Source: Paroceanicella profunda (GTDB taxonomy: Bacteria; Pseudomonadota; Alphaproteobacteria; Rhodobacterales; Rhodobacteraceae). From it: 64,000 nucleotides of DNA. The position numbers were made by a program, and so were the translations under genes. Below, piece after piece: positions 52,543 through 60,402 of this stretch (the stretch's first letter is position 1; every line of letters starts with the position of its first letter). The stretch lies in contig NZ_CP040818.1 of assembly GCF_005887635.2 (NCBI RefSeq), positions 1,642,501 to 1,706,500 of the forward strand, read 5' to 3'. The notes beneath the pieces are model-generated. The model was not told the DNA's origin, did not search any database, and worked only from the letters and a program-made list of their open reading frames with translations.

Positions 52543-53331
52543 TCAGAACCTCTGGACCTTCAGGCCGAAGAAACGGTCCGCCACGATCACCGCGGCGAGG
52601 GTGAGCACGATGCTGACGGTGGAGACGGCCGCGGCCTCGGGGGTGAAATTGAACCTCAGGTAGTCGAACAGCTGGATCGGCAGCGGCGCCGAGCCGGTGC
52701 CCTTCAGCATGAAGGAGATGCCGAAGGTATCAAAGGAGATGATGAAGGCAAAGAGCGCGCCGTTGATCATCCCGGGCTTGGCCAGCGGCAGGGTGATGCG
52801 GCGGAACGCCGTCCAGCGCTTCGCGCCCAGCGAGCGGGCGGCCAGCTCGCACATCTCGTCCATGCCCTGCAGCGAGGTGACCACGTTCAGGAACACGAAG
52901 GGCAGGGTGATGAGCACGTGCCCCACGAACAGCGCCACGTAATAGTCCGTGCCCAGCCCGATCTCGTAGAAGAAGAACAGCAGGGCGATGGCGGTGAGGA
53001 TCTCCGGCAGGATCAGCGGCAGCAGGATGGTGATGCGCACCGCCTCGGCCCGGCGCTTGGCGTGGCGCACGTAGTAGAGCGCCGCCATGGTGCCGATCAC
53101 CAGCGAGGCGGCGGTGGCCGCGAGCCCGAGCAGCACCGAGAAGCCGATGGCGTTCAGGAACACCTCGTTGTCCAGGAAGGTGAAGAACCAGCGCAGCGAC
53201 AGGCCCTGCGGCGGGAAGGTGAGGAAATTCCCGGAGTTGAGCGAGGCCAGCACCACCACCACGATGGGGGCCAGCAGGAAGACGTAGATCAGGCCGCGGC
53301 AGAGGCCGAGAAGGGCGGAGGCGAGGCGCAT
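52543..53331 (-). CDS. ABC transporter permease, polyamine type (PotC-like)
   Basis: The 262-residue membrane protein has six spans and the binding-protein-dependent permease motif with the ATPase-contact loop (LAARSLGAKRWTAFRRITLP). This places it in the spermidine/putrescine-type family. ATG 53331 is chosen since it begins six bases after the upstream permease stop; an alternative at 53346 would overlap it. Together with the other permease it forms the channel. Charged nitrogen compounds are the usual substrates of this family; the neighbours point to a nucleoside- or nucleobase-related compound here. Confidence 0.88.
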   Translation of the reverse strand: MRLASALLGLCRGLIYVFLLAPIVVVVLASLNSGNFLTFPPQGLSLRWFFTFLDNEVFLNAIGFSVLLGLAATAASLVIGTMAALYYVRHAKRRAEAVRITILLPLILPEILTAIALLFFFYEIGLGTDYYVALFVGHVLITLPFVFLNVVTSLQGMDEMCELAARSLGAKRWTAFRRITLPLAKPGMINGALFAFIISFDTFGISFMLKGTGSAPLPIQLFDYLRFNFTPEAAAVSTVSIVLTLAAVIVADRFFGLKVQRF

Positions 53332-53336
53332 CGGTT

Positions 53337-54179
53337 TCACTTCCATTTCATCCGGGTGAGGCGGGCGAAGATGAGCACGACCACCCCCGCCGAGACTGCG
53401 AGCGAGAGGGCGAGCGCCGAGCCGAAGGGCCATTGGAACTGGTCGATCAGCGCGTCGACGACCATCACCGTCATGGTCTTCACCCGCATGCCGCCCACCA
53501 GCGCCGGCGTGACGTAGGAGCTCACCGCCAGCACGAAGACGAGGATGGCGCCGGACTGGATGCCCGGCATCGCCAGCGGCAGGGTGATGCGCCGGAACAC
53601 GGTGAAGCGCCGGGCGCCGAGCGAGCGGGCCGCCGCGCCCACCGCCGGGTCCAGCCCCTGCAGCGCGCCCAGGATGGGCAGCACCATGAAGGGCAGGAAC
53701 ACATGCGCCAGCGCCACCACGATGCCGAAGGAATTGTACATCAGCGGCAGGGGCCGGTCGATGAGGCCGAGATTGCGCAGGGTGGAGTTGATGACCCCGG
53801 AATTGCCCAGCAGGATCGTCCAGCCGTAGGAGCGCACCACGATCCCCACCAGCAGGGGCGAGAGCACGATGCCGTAGAGCAGCCCGCGCCAGCGCCGCGA
53901 GGCCTGCGAGATGTGCAGCGCGATCGGCAACCCCAGCAGGAAGCACACGAAGGCGGTGAGCAGGCCCAGCCACAGCGTCTGCCCCAGCGCCTCGAAGTAA
54001 TAGGCGTCGGAGAACAGCTTGAGATAGCCGCCCAGCGAGAACCCCTCGCCATAGGGCGTGGAGTCAGAAGGCGCGCGCAGGCTCATCACCAGCACGTTCA
54101 CGTAGGGCAGCATCACGAAGAGGAAGATCAGCGCCGCCGCCGGCAGGATGAGGAAATGGCGCCGGAAGAGGCCGTTCAT
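53337..54179 (-). CDS. ABC transporter permease, polyamine type (PotB-like)
   Basis: The 280-residue protein has six membrane spans (FLILPAAALIFLFVMLPYVN, LWLGLLTAFVCFLLGLPIAL and others) and the EAA-type loop GAAARSLGARRFTVFRRITL. It pairs with the PotC-like permease encoded next. Its ATG overlaps the ATPase stop (ATGA), so the two are coupled. Length and layout are normal for the family. The first span is preceded by only a few basic residues. Confidence 0.88.
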   Translation of the reverse strand: MNGLFRRHFLILPAAALIFLFVMLPYVNVLVMSLRAPSDSTPYGEGFSLGGYLKLFSDAYYFEALGQTLWLGLLTAFVCFLLGLPIALHISQASRRWRGLLYGIVLSPLLVGIVVRSYGWTILLGNSGVINSTLRNLGLIDRPLPLMYNSFGIVVALAHVFLPFMVLPILGALQGLDPAVGAAARSLGARRFTVFRRITLPLAMPGIQSGAILVFVLAVSSYVTPALVGGMRVKTMTVMVVDALIDQFQWPFGSALALSLAVSAGVVVLIFARLTRMKWK

Positions 54180-55234
54180 GCCGCCCCCTCCAGCGGCCAG
54201 AGCCGGGCGGGGTCGAAGGCGAGGCCCACGGCGGCGCCGTCGGCGAAGCGGTGGGCGGTCGGGGCGTGGACCATGATCTCGTCCGCGCCCACGCGCACCC
54301 GGTAGTCGATGAACCCGCCGTTGAAGTAATGTGAGACCACGGTGCCGGAGGCATCCGCCTCCGCGCCCGGCGCGGTGAGGCGCACCTGCTCGGGGCGGGC
54401 CATCACGCGCAGCCGGCTGCCCGGAGCCGCGGCGCCGGGGAGGGAGACCAGCGTGCCCTCGGAGCCGAAGCGCAGGCTCACCCGGCCCTCGCCCGCGGCC
54501 TCCACCGTGCCGGTGAGGATGTTGGCGTTGCCCACGAAGCGCGCCACCGCCTCGGAGGCGGGGCGGTCATAGACATCCTCCGGCGCCGCGGCCTGGGCGA
54601 TGCGGCCGTCGAACATCACCACCACCCGGTCGGACATGGTCATCGCCTCGCCCTGGTCATGGGTGACGTAGAGCGTGGTGATGCCGACGCGCTTCTGCAG
54701 GTCGCGGATGAAGGTGCGCATCTCGTCGCGCAGCTTGGCGTCGAGGTTTGCCAGCGGCTCGTCGAGCAGCAGGATCGCGGGCTCGATCACCAGGGCGCGG
54801 GCAAGGGCCACGCGCTGCTGCTGGCCGCCGGAGAGCTCGCGCGGATAGCGGCCGGCGTAGTGCGAGAGCTGGACCAGCTCCATCACGTCCGCCACCCGGC
54901 GGGTGATCTCGTCGCGCGCAACCCGGCGCATCTCCAGCCCGAAGGCGAGGTTTCCCGCCACCGTCATGTGGGGGAACAGCGCGTAGCTCTGGAACACCAT
55001 GCCGATGTCCCGGTCCTCCGGCTCGCGGTTGGAGATGTCGTGGCCGTCGAACAGGATGCGCCCGTCGCTCACGGTCTCGAAGCCGGCGATGCATTTGAGC
55101 GTGGTGGACTTGCCGCAGCCCGAGGGCCCGAGCAGCGAGACGAACTCGCCGTGGTTCACCTTCAGCGTGACATCGTTCACGGCGAGCGCGGTGCCGTAGC
55201 GTTTGACGAGGGAGAGGATGGAGACTTCGGTCAT
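54176..55234 (-). CDS. ABC transporter ATPase, polyamine type (PotA-like)
   Basis: The 352-residue protein has an ATPase domain with Walker A GPSGCGKSTT, signature LSGGQQQRVALARAL, Walker B LLLDEPLANLD and switch His in YVTHDQGEAM. A C-terminal TOBE regulatory domain follows (LTGTVEAAGEGRVSLRFG, RVMARPEQVRL). This is the standard PotA/MalK-like arrangement. It energises the two adjacent permeases. The gap to the binding-protein gene contains a perfect 12-bp stem-loop, so the ATPase is probably made at a lower level than the binding protein. Confidence 0.92.
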   Translation of the reverse strand: MTEVSILSLVKRYGTALAVNDVTLKVNHGEFVSLLGPSGCGKSTTLKCIAGFETVSDGRILFDGHDISNREPEDRDIGMVFQSYALFPHMTVAGNLAFGLEMRRVARDEITRRVADVMELVQLSHYAGRYPRELSGGQQQRVALARALVIEPAILLLDEPLANLDAKLRDEMRTFIRDLQKRVGITTLYVTHDQGEAMTMSDRVVVMFDGRIAQAAAPEDVYDRPASEAVARFVGNANILTGTVEAAGEGRVSLRFGSEGTLVSLPGAAAPGSRLRVMARPEQVRLTAPGAEADASGTVVSHYFNGGFIDYRVRVGADEIMVHAPTAHRFADGAAVGLAFDPARLWPLEGAA

Positions 55235-55305
55235 GTGGGTCCTGGGGCGCGCGGAATGCCTGGGCCGGGCCGGGGGCGGCGGGCGGCCTGGGGAAAAGCA
55301 GGAAT

Positions 55306-55335
55306 GGGCGCCGCGCGCAAGCCCGCGCGGCGCCC
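55306..55335 (-). other. Intercistronic stem-loop after the binding-protein gene
   Basis: A perfect 12-bp stem (GGGCGCCGCGCG with CGCGCGGCGCCC) and 6-base loop lie between binding-protein and ATPase genes. No T-run follows directly. This matches the position of the 10-bp stem-loop after the sugar-binding-protein gene at 37665-37690. Confidence 0.65.
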
Positions 55336-55348
55336 GGGGGCAGGGGCG

Positions 55349-56401
55349 TCAGGCGCCGAAGGTCTCGTTCCAGCGCCGGGCGATCTCTTCCGCGTTCGCG
55401 TTCATGAGGTCCCAGTCCCAGTCGATGAACTGCTCCATGGCAGCCCCGCTCACCGGCACGTCGCGCGCGAGGCTCTCGGGCACCTCCACCTTGCGGTTCA
55501 CGGGGGAGACGAGGAACTCCTCCATCAGCAGGGTCTGGCCGGCGGGGGAGAGCACGAAGTCGAGATACTTGTAGGCCGCATCGCGGGTGGGCTGGTTCAC
55601 GCAGATGTTGAAGGTCTGGTCCCACATCATCAGCCCCTCCTCGGGGATGATGCAGTCCACCGGCAGGCCCTGGTTGCGCAGGCGGGCGATCTCGCCGAAG
55701 TCGAAGGGTGCGACGACGATCTCCCCCGTGGCCATCGCGGTGGACATGTTGAAATCGGTCTGCACCACCTGGCCCAGCTCGGCGAGCCTGGCAAAGCCGG
55801 TGTCGAGGTCGGTGATGCCCGATCCGTAGATCTTCGAGGTCAGCATCAGGAACATCTTCCCGGCCGAGTTCACGATGTTGTAGAGGCCGATCCGGCCCTT
55901 GAACTCCGGGTTGTCCCAGAGGTCGGTCCACTTCGTCGGCGGGGTCTCCACCATGTCGGTGCGGTAGCCGATGCCGATGGGCGAGATAAGGCCCACGGCC
56001 GCCCAGCCGTCCGCGGCGCGGGTGGCGATGGGGTAGAGGTCGGCGTAGTTCGGCACCTTCTCCAGGTCGAGCTTCTCGAAGAAGCCCTCCTTGCGCAGCA
56101 CGGTGGAGTAGATCTCGTTGGTCATCAGCACGCCGTAGGGCGGGTTCTCCTTGCCCGCGGCGCGCAGGTTGGTGGTGTAGGTGCGCCCCAGGCCGATATC
56201 CAGCCGCACCGCCTCGCCGCTCGCCTCGGTGAAGGCGGGGATCATGCTGTCGCGCCAGAATTTCTCCCAGCTGCCGCCGTAGGTGGTGATCACCAGCTCC
56301 TGCGCGGCCGCGGCCACGGAAGGAACCTTCAGCATGCCTGCCCCCATGAGGGCGGCCAGCGCATGCAGCATGTTCCTGCGGTTCATCGTCGGGACCATCA
56401 A
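55349..56401 (-). CDS. Extracellular solute-binding protein, polyamine/PotD type
   Basis: The 350-residue protein has an export signal with Arg pair (MNRRNMLHALAALMGAGML, cleavage near AAAAQ) and a type-2 periplasmic binding fold (LVITTYGGSWEKFWRD, VGLISPIGIGYRTDMV, KWTDLWDNPEFKGRIGL, AAYKYLDFVLSPAGQTLL). The family binds polyamines, thiamine-like compounds or other organic cations. It is the second gene of the operon, 55 bases after the oxygenase gene. The ligand cannot be told, but the enzymes around suggest a nitrogen heterocycle or nucleoside. Confidence 0.9.
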   Translation of the reverse strand: MMVPTMNRRNMLHALAALMGAGMLKVPSVAAAAQELVITTYGGSWEKFWRDSMIPAFTEASGEAVRLDIGLGRTYTTNLRAAGKENPPYGVLMTNEIYSTVLRKEGFFEKLDLEKVPNYADLYPIATRAADGWAAVGLISPIGIGYRTDMVETPPTKWTDLWDNPEFKGRIGLYNIVNSAGKMFLMLTSKIYGSGITDLDTGFARLAELGQVVQTDFNMSTAMATGEIVVAPFDFGEIARLRNQGLPVDCIIPEEGLMMWDQTFNICVNQPTRDAAYKYLDFVLSPAGQTLLMEEFLVSPVNRKVEVPESLARDVPVSGAAMEQFIDWDWDLMNANAEEIARRWNETFGA

Positions 56402-56456
56402 TGCTTCCTTCTCACTGTCGGGGCGGCGTGCCGCCTCCCTGTTGGCTAATCGGTCT

Positions 56457-57431
56457 TCAGGATGCTTTCTTGCGGTAGTCGTAGTTCTTGTTCAGCCGCT
56501 CCAGCAGGTAGTCGCCATAGCGCACCGGCTTGGAATAGGCGGTCTCGCCCCTGGCGATGAACTCTTCCGGGCAGGCCACGGTGGCCTCCATCGAGGGGTC
56601 GTAGAAGAAGGGCTGCGAGTAGCGGTCGCGCTTGGAGAGGTTGCGCACCCGGTGCGGGGTGGACACGAAGCGCCCGTTCGACCAGCGCGCCAGGATGTCG
56701 CCCACGTTCATCACGAACGTGTCGGGGATTGGCGGCGCGGGGATCCACTCGCCGTCCTTGTTGCGCACCTCGAGCCCGCCGACCTCGTCCTGCGCCAGGA
56801 TGGTCACGAAGCCGTAGTCGGTGTGGGGGGCGGAGCCGAACAGGTTCTCCTCGTCCTTCTGCTCCGGGTAGTGCAGCAGGCGCAGGAACAGGGTGGGCGT
56901 GTCGAAATAGGGCAGGAACCAGTCCTTCGGCAGGCCCAGCGCCTCGGCCAGCCCGCCGGAGAGCATCTCGCCCAGGGCGGAGAGCCGCTCCATGTAGTCC
57001 AGCGCCGCGTCGCGCAGCTCCGGCATGTCCTCGGGGAACTGGTTCGGGCCGTGCAGCGGCTCGCCCGCGTAGGGCGCGTCCTCGGGCACCTCGTGCATCA
57101 CCATGAGCGATTCGCTCTGGTTCGGCCGGGTCACCTTGTCGACCGTGGAGGTCACGATGGTGGAGGTGGAAAAGGGCATGTAGCCGCGATGAAAATCGTT
57201 CATCTTCAGCGCCATCTTCTCCGCGTCCGGCAGGGCGTGGAACCGGCGCGACAGCTCGCGCAGGTTCTCCACCGCCGCGCGGGGGATGCCGTGGCCGGCC
57301 AGGTAGGCGAACCCCACGCGCTCCAGCGCGTCGCGCAGGGTGTCGACTGTCTCCGCGCGGGCCTCGGGCGCCGCGCCGGGCGCCAGCGCCGACACGTCGA
57401 CGACCGGGATGTTTGTGAACGCGCCTCGCAT
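56457..57431 (-). CDS. 2-oxoglutarate/Fe(II)-dependent oxygenase, isopenicillin N synthase family
   Basis: The 324-residue protein has the N-terminal DIOX_N part (IPVVDVSALAPG, VGFAYLAGHGIP) and the jelly-roll core with the iron ligands His and Asp in HTDYGFVTI and His in STPHRVRN. The cosubstrate-binding Arg-x-Ser is in RDRYSQPFFYD. It hydroxylates or oxidises a small molecule with O2 and 2-oxoglutarate. ATG 57431 with GGAGG upstream is chosen. As first gene of a transport operon, divergent from a nucleoside hydrolase, it may start breakdown of the imported compound (compare fungal and algal nucleobase hydroxylases of this fold); this is inference. Confidence 0.88.
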   Translation of the reverse strand: MRGAFTNIPVVDVSALAPGAAPEARAETVDTLRDALERVGFAYLAGHGIPRAAVENLRELSRRFHALPDAEKMALKMNDFHRGYMPFSTSTIVTSTVDKVTRPNQSESLMVMHEVPEDAPYAGEPLHGPNQFPEDMPELRDAALDYMERLSALGEMLSGGLAEALGLPKDWFLPYFDTPTLFLRLLHYPEQKDEENLFGSAPHTDYGFVTILAQDEVGGLEVRNKDGEWIPAPPIPDTFVMNVGDILARWSNGRFVSTPHRVRNLSKRDRYSQPFFYDPSMEATVACPEEFIARGETAYSKPVRYGDYLLERLNKNYDYRKKAS

Positions 57432-57454
57432 GGTATCCTCCTGCTGAGTGCTCA

Positions 57455-57470
57455 ATACAGTATACAATAT
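57455..57470. promoter_or_regulatory. GntR operator candidate in divergent control region
   Basis: ATACAGTATACAATAT has a palindromic GTATAC core and ATA/TAT ends, typical of FadR-subgroup GntR sites. It lies 24 bases upstream of the oxygenase ATG, in a region shared with the divergent nucleoside hydrolase. Confidence 0.5.
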
Positions 57471-57635
57471 TTGCACAACCATCCGGGATTGGGTAGTAGG
57501 TGCCCGTGAGGTGGCAGAAAAAATCTTCGCACCCGGGATGTGATGTCTATCTGGTGTGCAGAATTTTGCTGATGCCTGATTGATGAACAGGAATCAGGCC
57601 GCCGCAGGGATGGCCGCAGGGGAGCGACAGCCAGC

Positions 57636-58577
57636 ATGACCACGCCGATCATCATCGACACCGACCCCGGGCAGGACGACGCCTTCGCCATCCTGCTGGC
57701 GCTGGCCGCGCCGGAGCTGGAGGTGCTGGGGCTCACCACCGTTTCCGGCAACGTGCCGCTGGCCCAGACGGCGGACAACGCCCGCCGCATCCTCGAATGC
57801 GCCGGCCACGGCCATGTGCCGGTCTGGCGCGGCTGCCCGGCGCCGATCCTGCGCCCGGCCCGCCCGGTGCCCGAGATCCACGGCGACACCGGCATCGACG
57901 GCTGGGACTGGCCGGAGGCGGCTCGCGGACCGGAGCCGGGCCATGCGGTGGATTTCATCATCGAGACCCTGCTCGGCCGGGCCGACGGCGAGGTGACGCT
58001 GATCGCCCTCGCCCCGCAGACCAACGTGGCCATGGCCCTGCGCCGGGCGCCGGAGATCGTGCCGAAGCTGGGGCGCATCGTGTTCATGGGCGGCGGCTAT
58101 TTCGCCGGCGGGAACATGAGCCCGGCGGCGGAATACAACATCATGGTGGACCCGGAGGCGGCGCGCATCGTGCTCGGCTCCGGCGTGCCGATCACCGCCG
58201 TGCCGCTGGACTGCACCCATGCCACGCCCGCGCCGGTGGGCTGGTCCGCGCCGCTGGAGGCGCTCGGCACCACCACCGGCCGGGCCTGCGGCGGCATGAT
58301 GCGCTTCTTCGAGATCTACGGAAACGCCAAGCACGGCACCAAAAGCCGCCCGCTGCATGACGCGGTGGCCGTGGCCGCCCTGCTCTGGCCGGAACTGTTC
58401 ACCGGCAAGCTCTGCCCGGTGGACGTGGAATGCGCGGGCGAGCTTACCACGGGCATGACCGTGGTCGACTGGCTGCGCCAGACCGGCCGGCCGGACAATT
58501 GCCTCTGGCTCGCCGGCTGCACGGACCCCGGCGAGGTCTACGCCCGGATGCTGAAGCTCATCGCCACCCTGCCCTGA
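57636..58577 (+). CDS. Nucleoside hydrolase (inosine-uridine preferring family)
   Basis: The 313-residue protein has the calcium-binding signature IIIDTDPGQDDAFAILLAL, LTTVSGNVPLAQTADNA, LIALAPQTNVAMAL, the block VFMGGGYFAGGN, AEYNIMVDPEAA and the C-terminal His-Asp pair in RPLHDAVAVAALL. It splits a nucleoside into base and ribose. Several family members have the Asn of N-x-T as here. It is divergent from the oxygenase-ABC operon and close to hydantoinase genes, so it probably feeds nucleobase catabolism. Purine versus pyrimidine preference is not visible. Confidence 0.92.
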   Translation: MTTPIIIDTDPGQDDAFAILLALAAPELEVLGLTTVSGNVPLAQTADNARRILECAGHGHVPVWRGCPAPILRPARPVPEIHGDTGIDGWDWPEAARGPEPGHAVDFIIETLLGRADGEVTLIALAPQTNVAMALRRAPEIVPKLGRIVFMGGGYFAGGNMSPAAEYNIMVDPEAARIVLGSGVPITAVPLDCTHATPAPVGWSAPLEALGTTTGRACGGMMRFFEIYGNAKHGTKSRPLHDAVAVAALLWPELFTGKLCPVDVECAGELTTGMTVVDWLRQTGRPDNCLWLAGCTDPGEVYARMLKLIATLP

Positions 58578-58656
58578 GCCGCGGTGTTCCGAACGATGCC
58601 CCGGCGCTCCCGGCCGGGGCGGCAGAGGCCCCGGACCGGGCCCGGGGCGCCGGGGG

Positions 58657-60402
58657 TCAGGCCGGCACGGCTGCGCGCAGGGCCGCGGTGGCGGCTTCAT
58701 CCACCGTGCCGGCGGCGTCGACTGCCACACTGAACAGGCCGCGGGCCTGGGCGGGGGTGTAGCGGCCGAGGCGCACATCCTCGGCCACCGCTTCGGGCGC
58801 GCGCTCGGCAGGGTTGCCGTAGCCGCCGCCGCCCGGCGTACCGACGCGCACCCGGTCGCCGGGCATCAGCGGAATGTCCTGCGCCTTGGAGAGGTGCTCG
58901 GGCACCGAGGCCACGCCGTCCTGCCACACGGTGACGGTGTTGGGCGCGCCGTCGGCCCCGCCGAGCGCGCCCTGCGGGCCGAAGCGGCCGTGGTCCATCA
59001 CGAAGCTGGCGCGCGCCTCGCCGCGCAGCAGCTCGATCTCGTAGTCCAGCCCGAAGCCGCCGCGATGCCTGCCCGCGCCGCCGGAGCCCTCGCGCAGGGC
59101 GTAGCGGTGGTAGAGCACCGGGAACTGCTGCTCCATGATCTCCACCGGCGGCGCCTTGGAGATGCCGATGGTCGAACAGCCGTTGGTCAGCCCGTCATGG
59201 TCGGAATTGCCGCCATAGCCGCCTCCCGAGAGCTGGTACATCACGAAGCCGCGGCCGCGTTCCGGGTCCGATCCGCCGAGGGCGAAGTTGCCGGAGGAGC
59301 CGGCGGGCGAGGCGGTCACCCGGTCCGGCAGCGCCTCGACCAGGGCCGCGAACACCGCCTCGGCGATGCGCTGCGAGACTTCCGCCGCGCAGCCGGAGAC
59401 CGGGCGGGGGTATTGCGCGTCGAGGAAGGTGCCCACGGGGCGGATCACCTCCAGCGGCTCGAAGGCGCCGGCGGAAATCGGCACATCGGGGAAGATGTGG
59501 CGCATGGCGAGGTAGACGGAGGAGAGCGTGGTCGCCAGCACCGAGTTCATCGGGCCCATGCAGGGCGCGGAGGAGCCGGCGAAGTCGAAGGTCAGCCGGT
59601 CGCCATGCGCGGTGACGGCAAGGCGGATCTCCAGCGGCTCGTTCACCACGCCGTCACTGTCCACGAAGGCCACCGAGCGGTAGGTGCCCTTCGGGATCAG
59701 CGCGAGATTGGCGCGCATCTGCCCGGCGGCGCGGATGCGCAGCTCGCCGATCGCCTCGGCCACTGTGGCGTCGCCGTAGCGGTCGAGCATCCGGTTCAGG
59801 CGCTCCTCGCCGACCAGCAGCGCCGCGGCCTGGGCCTTCACATCGCCGATGCGCTGCTCGGAGACGCGGATGTTGGAGCAGATGATGGCGTAGATCTCGG
59901 TGTCGAGCACGCCCTCCTTGAACAGGCGCACGGGGGGCAGGCGCAGGCCCTCCTGCTCCACCGAGGTGGCGGAGGCGGAGAAGCCGCCGGGCACCGCGCC
60001 GCCGGTATCGGGCCAGTGGCCGGTGTTCGACAGCCAGCAGAAGATCTCGCCGTCGCGGTAATAGGGCATGGCGAAGCGCACATCCATCAGGTGGGTGCCG
60101 CCGAGATAGGGGTCGTTCACGATGTAGATGTCGCCGGGTTTCGGCGCCGCCACGGTGCCGGCGGCGATCATTTCGATCAGCGTGCGGGTGGAATACTGCA
60201 TCGTGCCCACGAACACCGGCAGGCCCTGCGCGCCCTGCGAGATCAACGCGCCGTCCACGGCGGAGTAGATGCCGTCCGAACGGTCGTTCGCCTCGGCGAT
60301 GACCGGGGAGAAGGCGGCGCGCGAGAAGCTCAGGTCCATCTCGTCGCAGACCTGCTGCAGCCCGGCCTGGATGACCGAGAGGGTGATCGGGTCGATGCTC
60401 AT
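58657..60402 (-). CDS. hyuB: Hydantoinase B/oxoprolinase-type subunit
   Basis: The 581-residue protein shows the HyuB family pattern: DPITLSVIQAGLQQVCDEMD, SFSRAAFSPVIAEANDRSDG, VNDPYLGGTHLMDVRF, GHWPDTGGAVPGGFS, AFVDSDGVVNEPLEIRLAV and the C-terminal RVGTPGGGGYGNPAER. With HyuA it forms an ATP-dependent cyclic-amide hydrolase (N-methylhydantoinase, 5-oxoprolinase or acetone-carboxylase-like enzymes). The ATG overlaps the hyuA stop (ATGA). Opening of a hydantoin-like ring would fit a nucleobase or creatinine-type pathway, though the substrate is not shown. Confidence 0.92.
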   Translation of the reverse strand: MSIDPITLSVIQAGLQQVCDEMDLSFSRAAFSPVIAEANDRSDGIYSAVDGALISQGAQGLPVFVGTMQYSTRTLIEMIAAGTVAAPKPGDIYIVNDPYLGGTHLMDVRFAMPYYRDGEIFCWLSNTGHWPDTGGAVPGGFSASATSVEQEGLRLPPVRLFKEGVLDTEIYAIICSNIRVSEQRIGDVKAQAAALLVGEERLNRMLDRYGDATVAEAIGELRIRAAGQMRANLALIPKGTYRSVAFVDSDGVVNEPLEIRLAVTAHGDRLTFDFAGSSAPCMGPMNSVLATTLSSVYLAMRHIFPDVPISAGAFEPLEVIRPVGTFLDAQYPRPVSGCAAEVSQRIAEAVFAALVEALPDRVTASPAGSSGNFALGGSDPERGRGFVMYQLSGGGYGGNSDHDGLTNGCSTIGISKAPPVEIMEQQFPVLYHRYALREGSGGAGRHRGGFGLDYEIELLRGEARASFVMDHGRFGPQGALGGADGAPNTVTVWQDGVASVPEHLSKAQDIPLMPGDRVRVGTPGGGGYGNPAERAPEAVAEDVRLGRYTPAQARGLFSVAVDAAGTVDEAATAALRAAVPA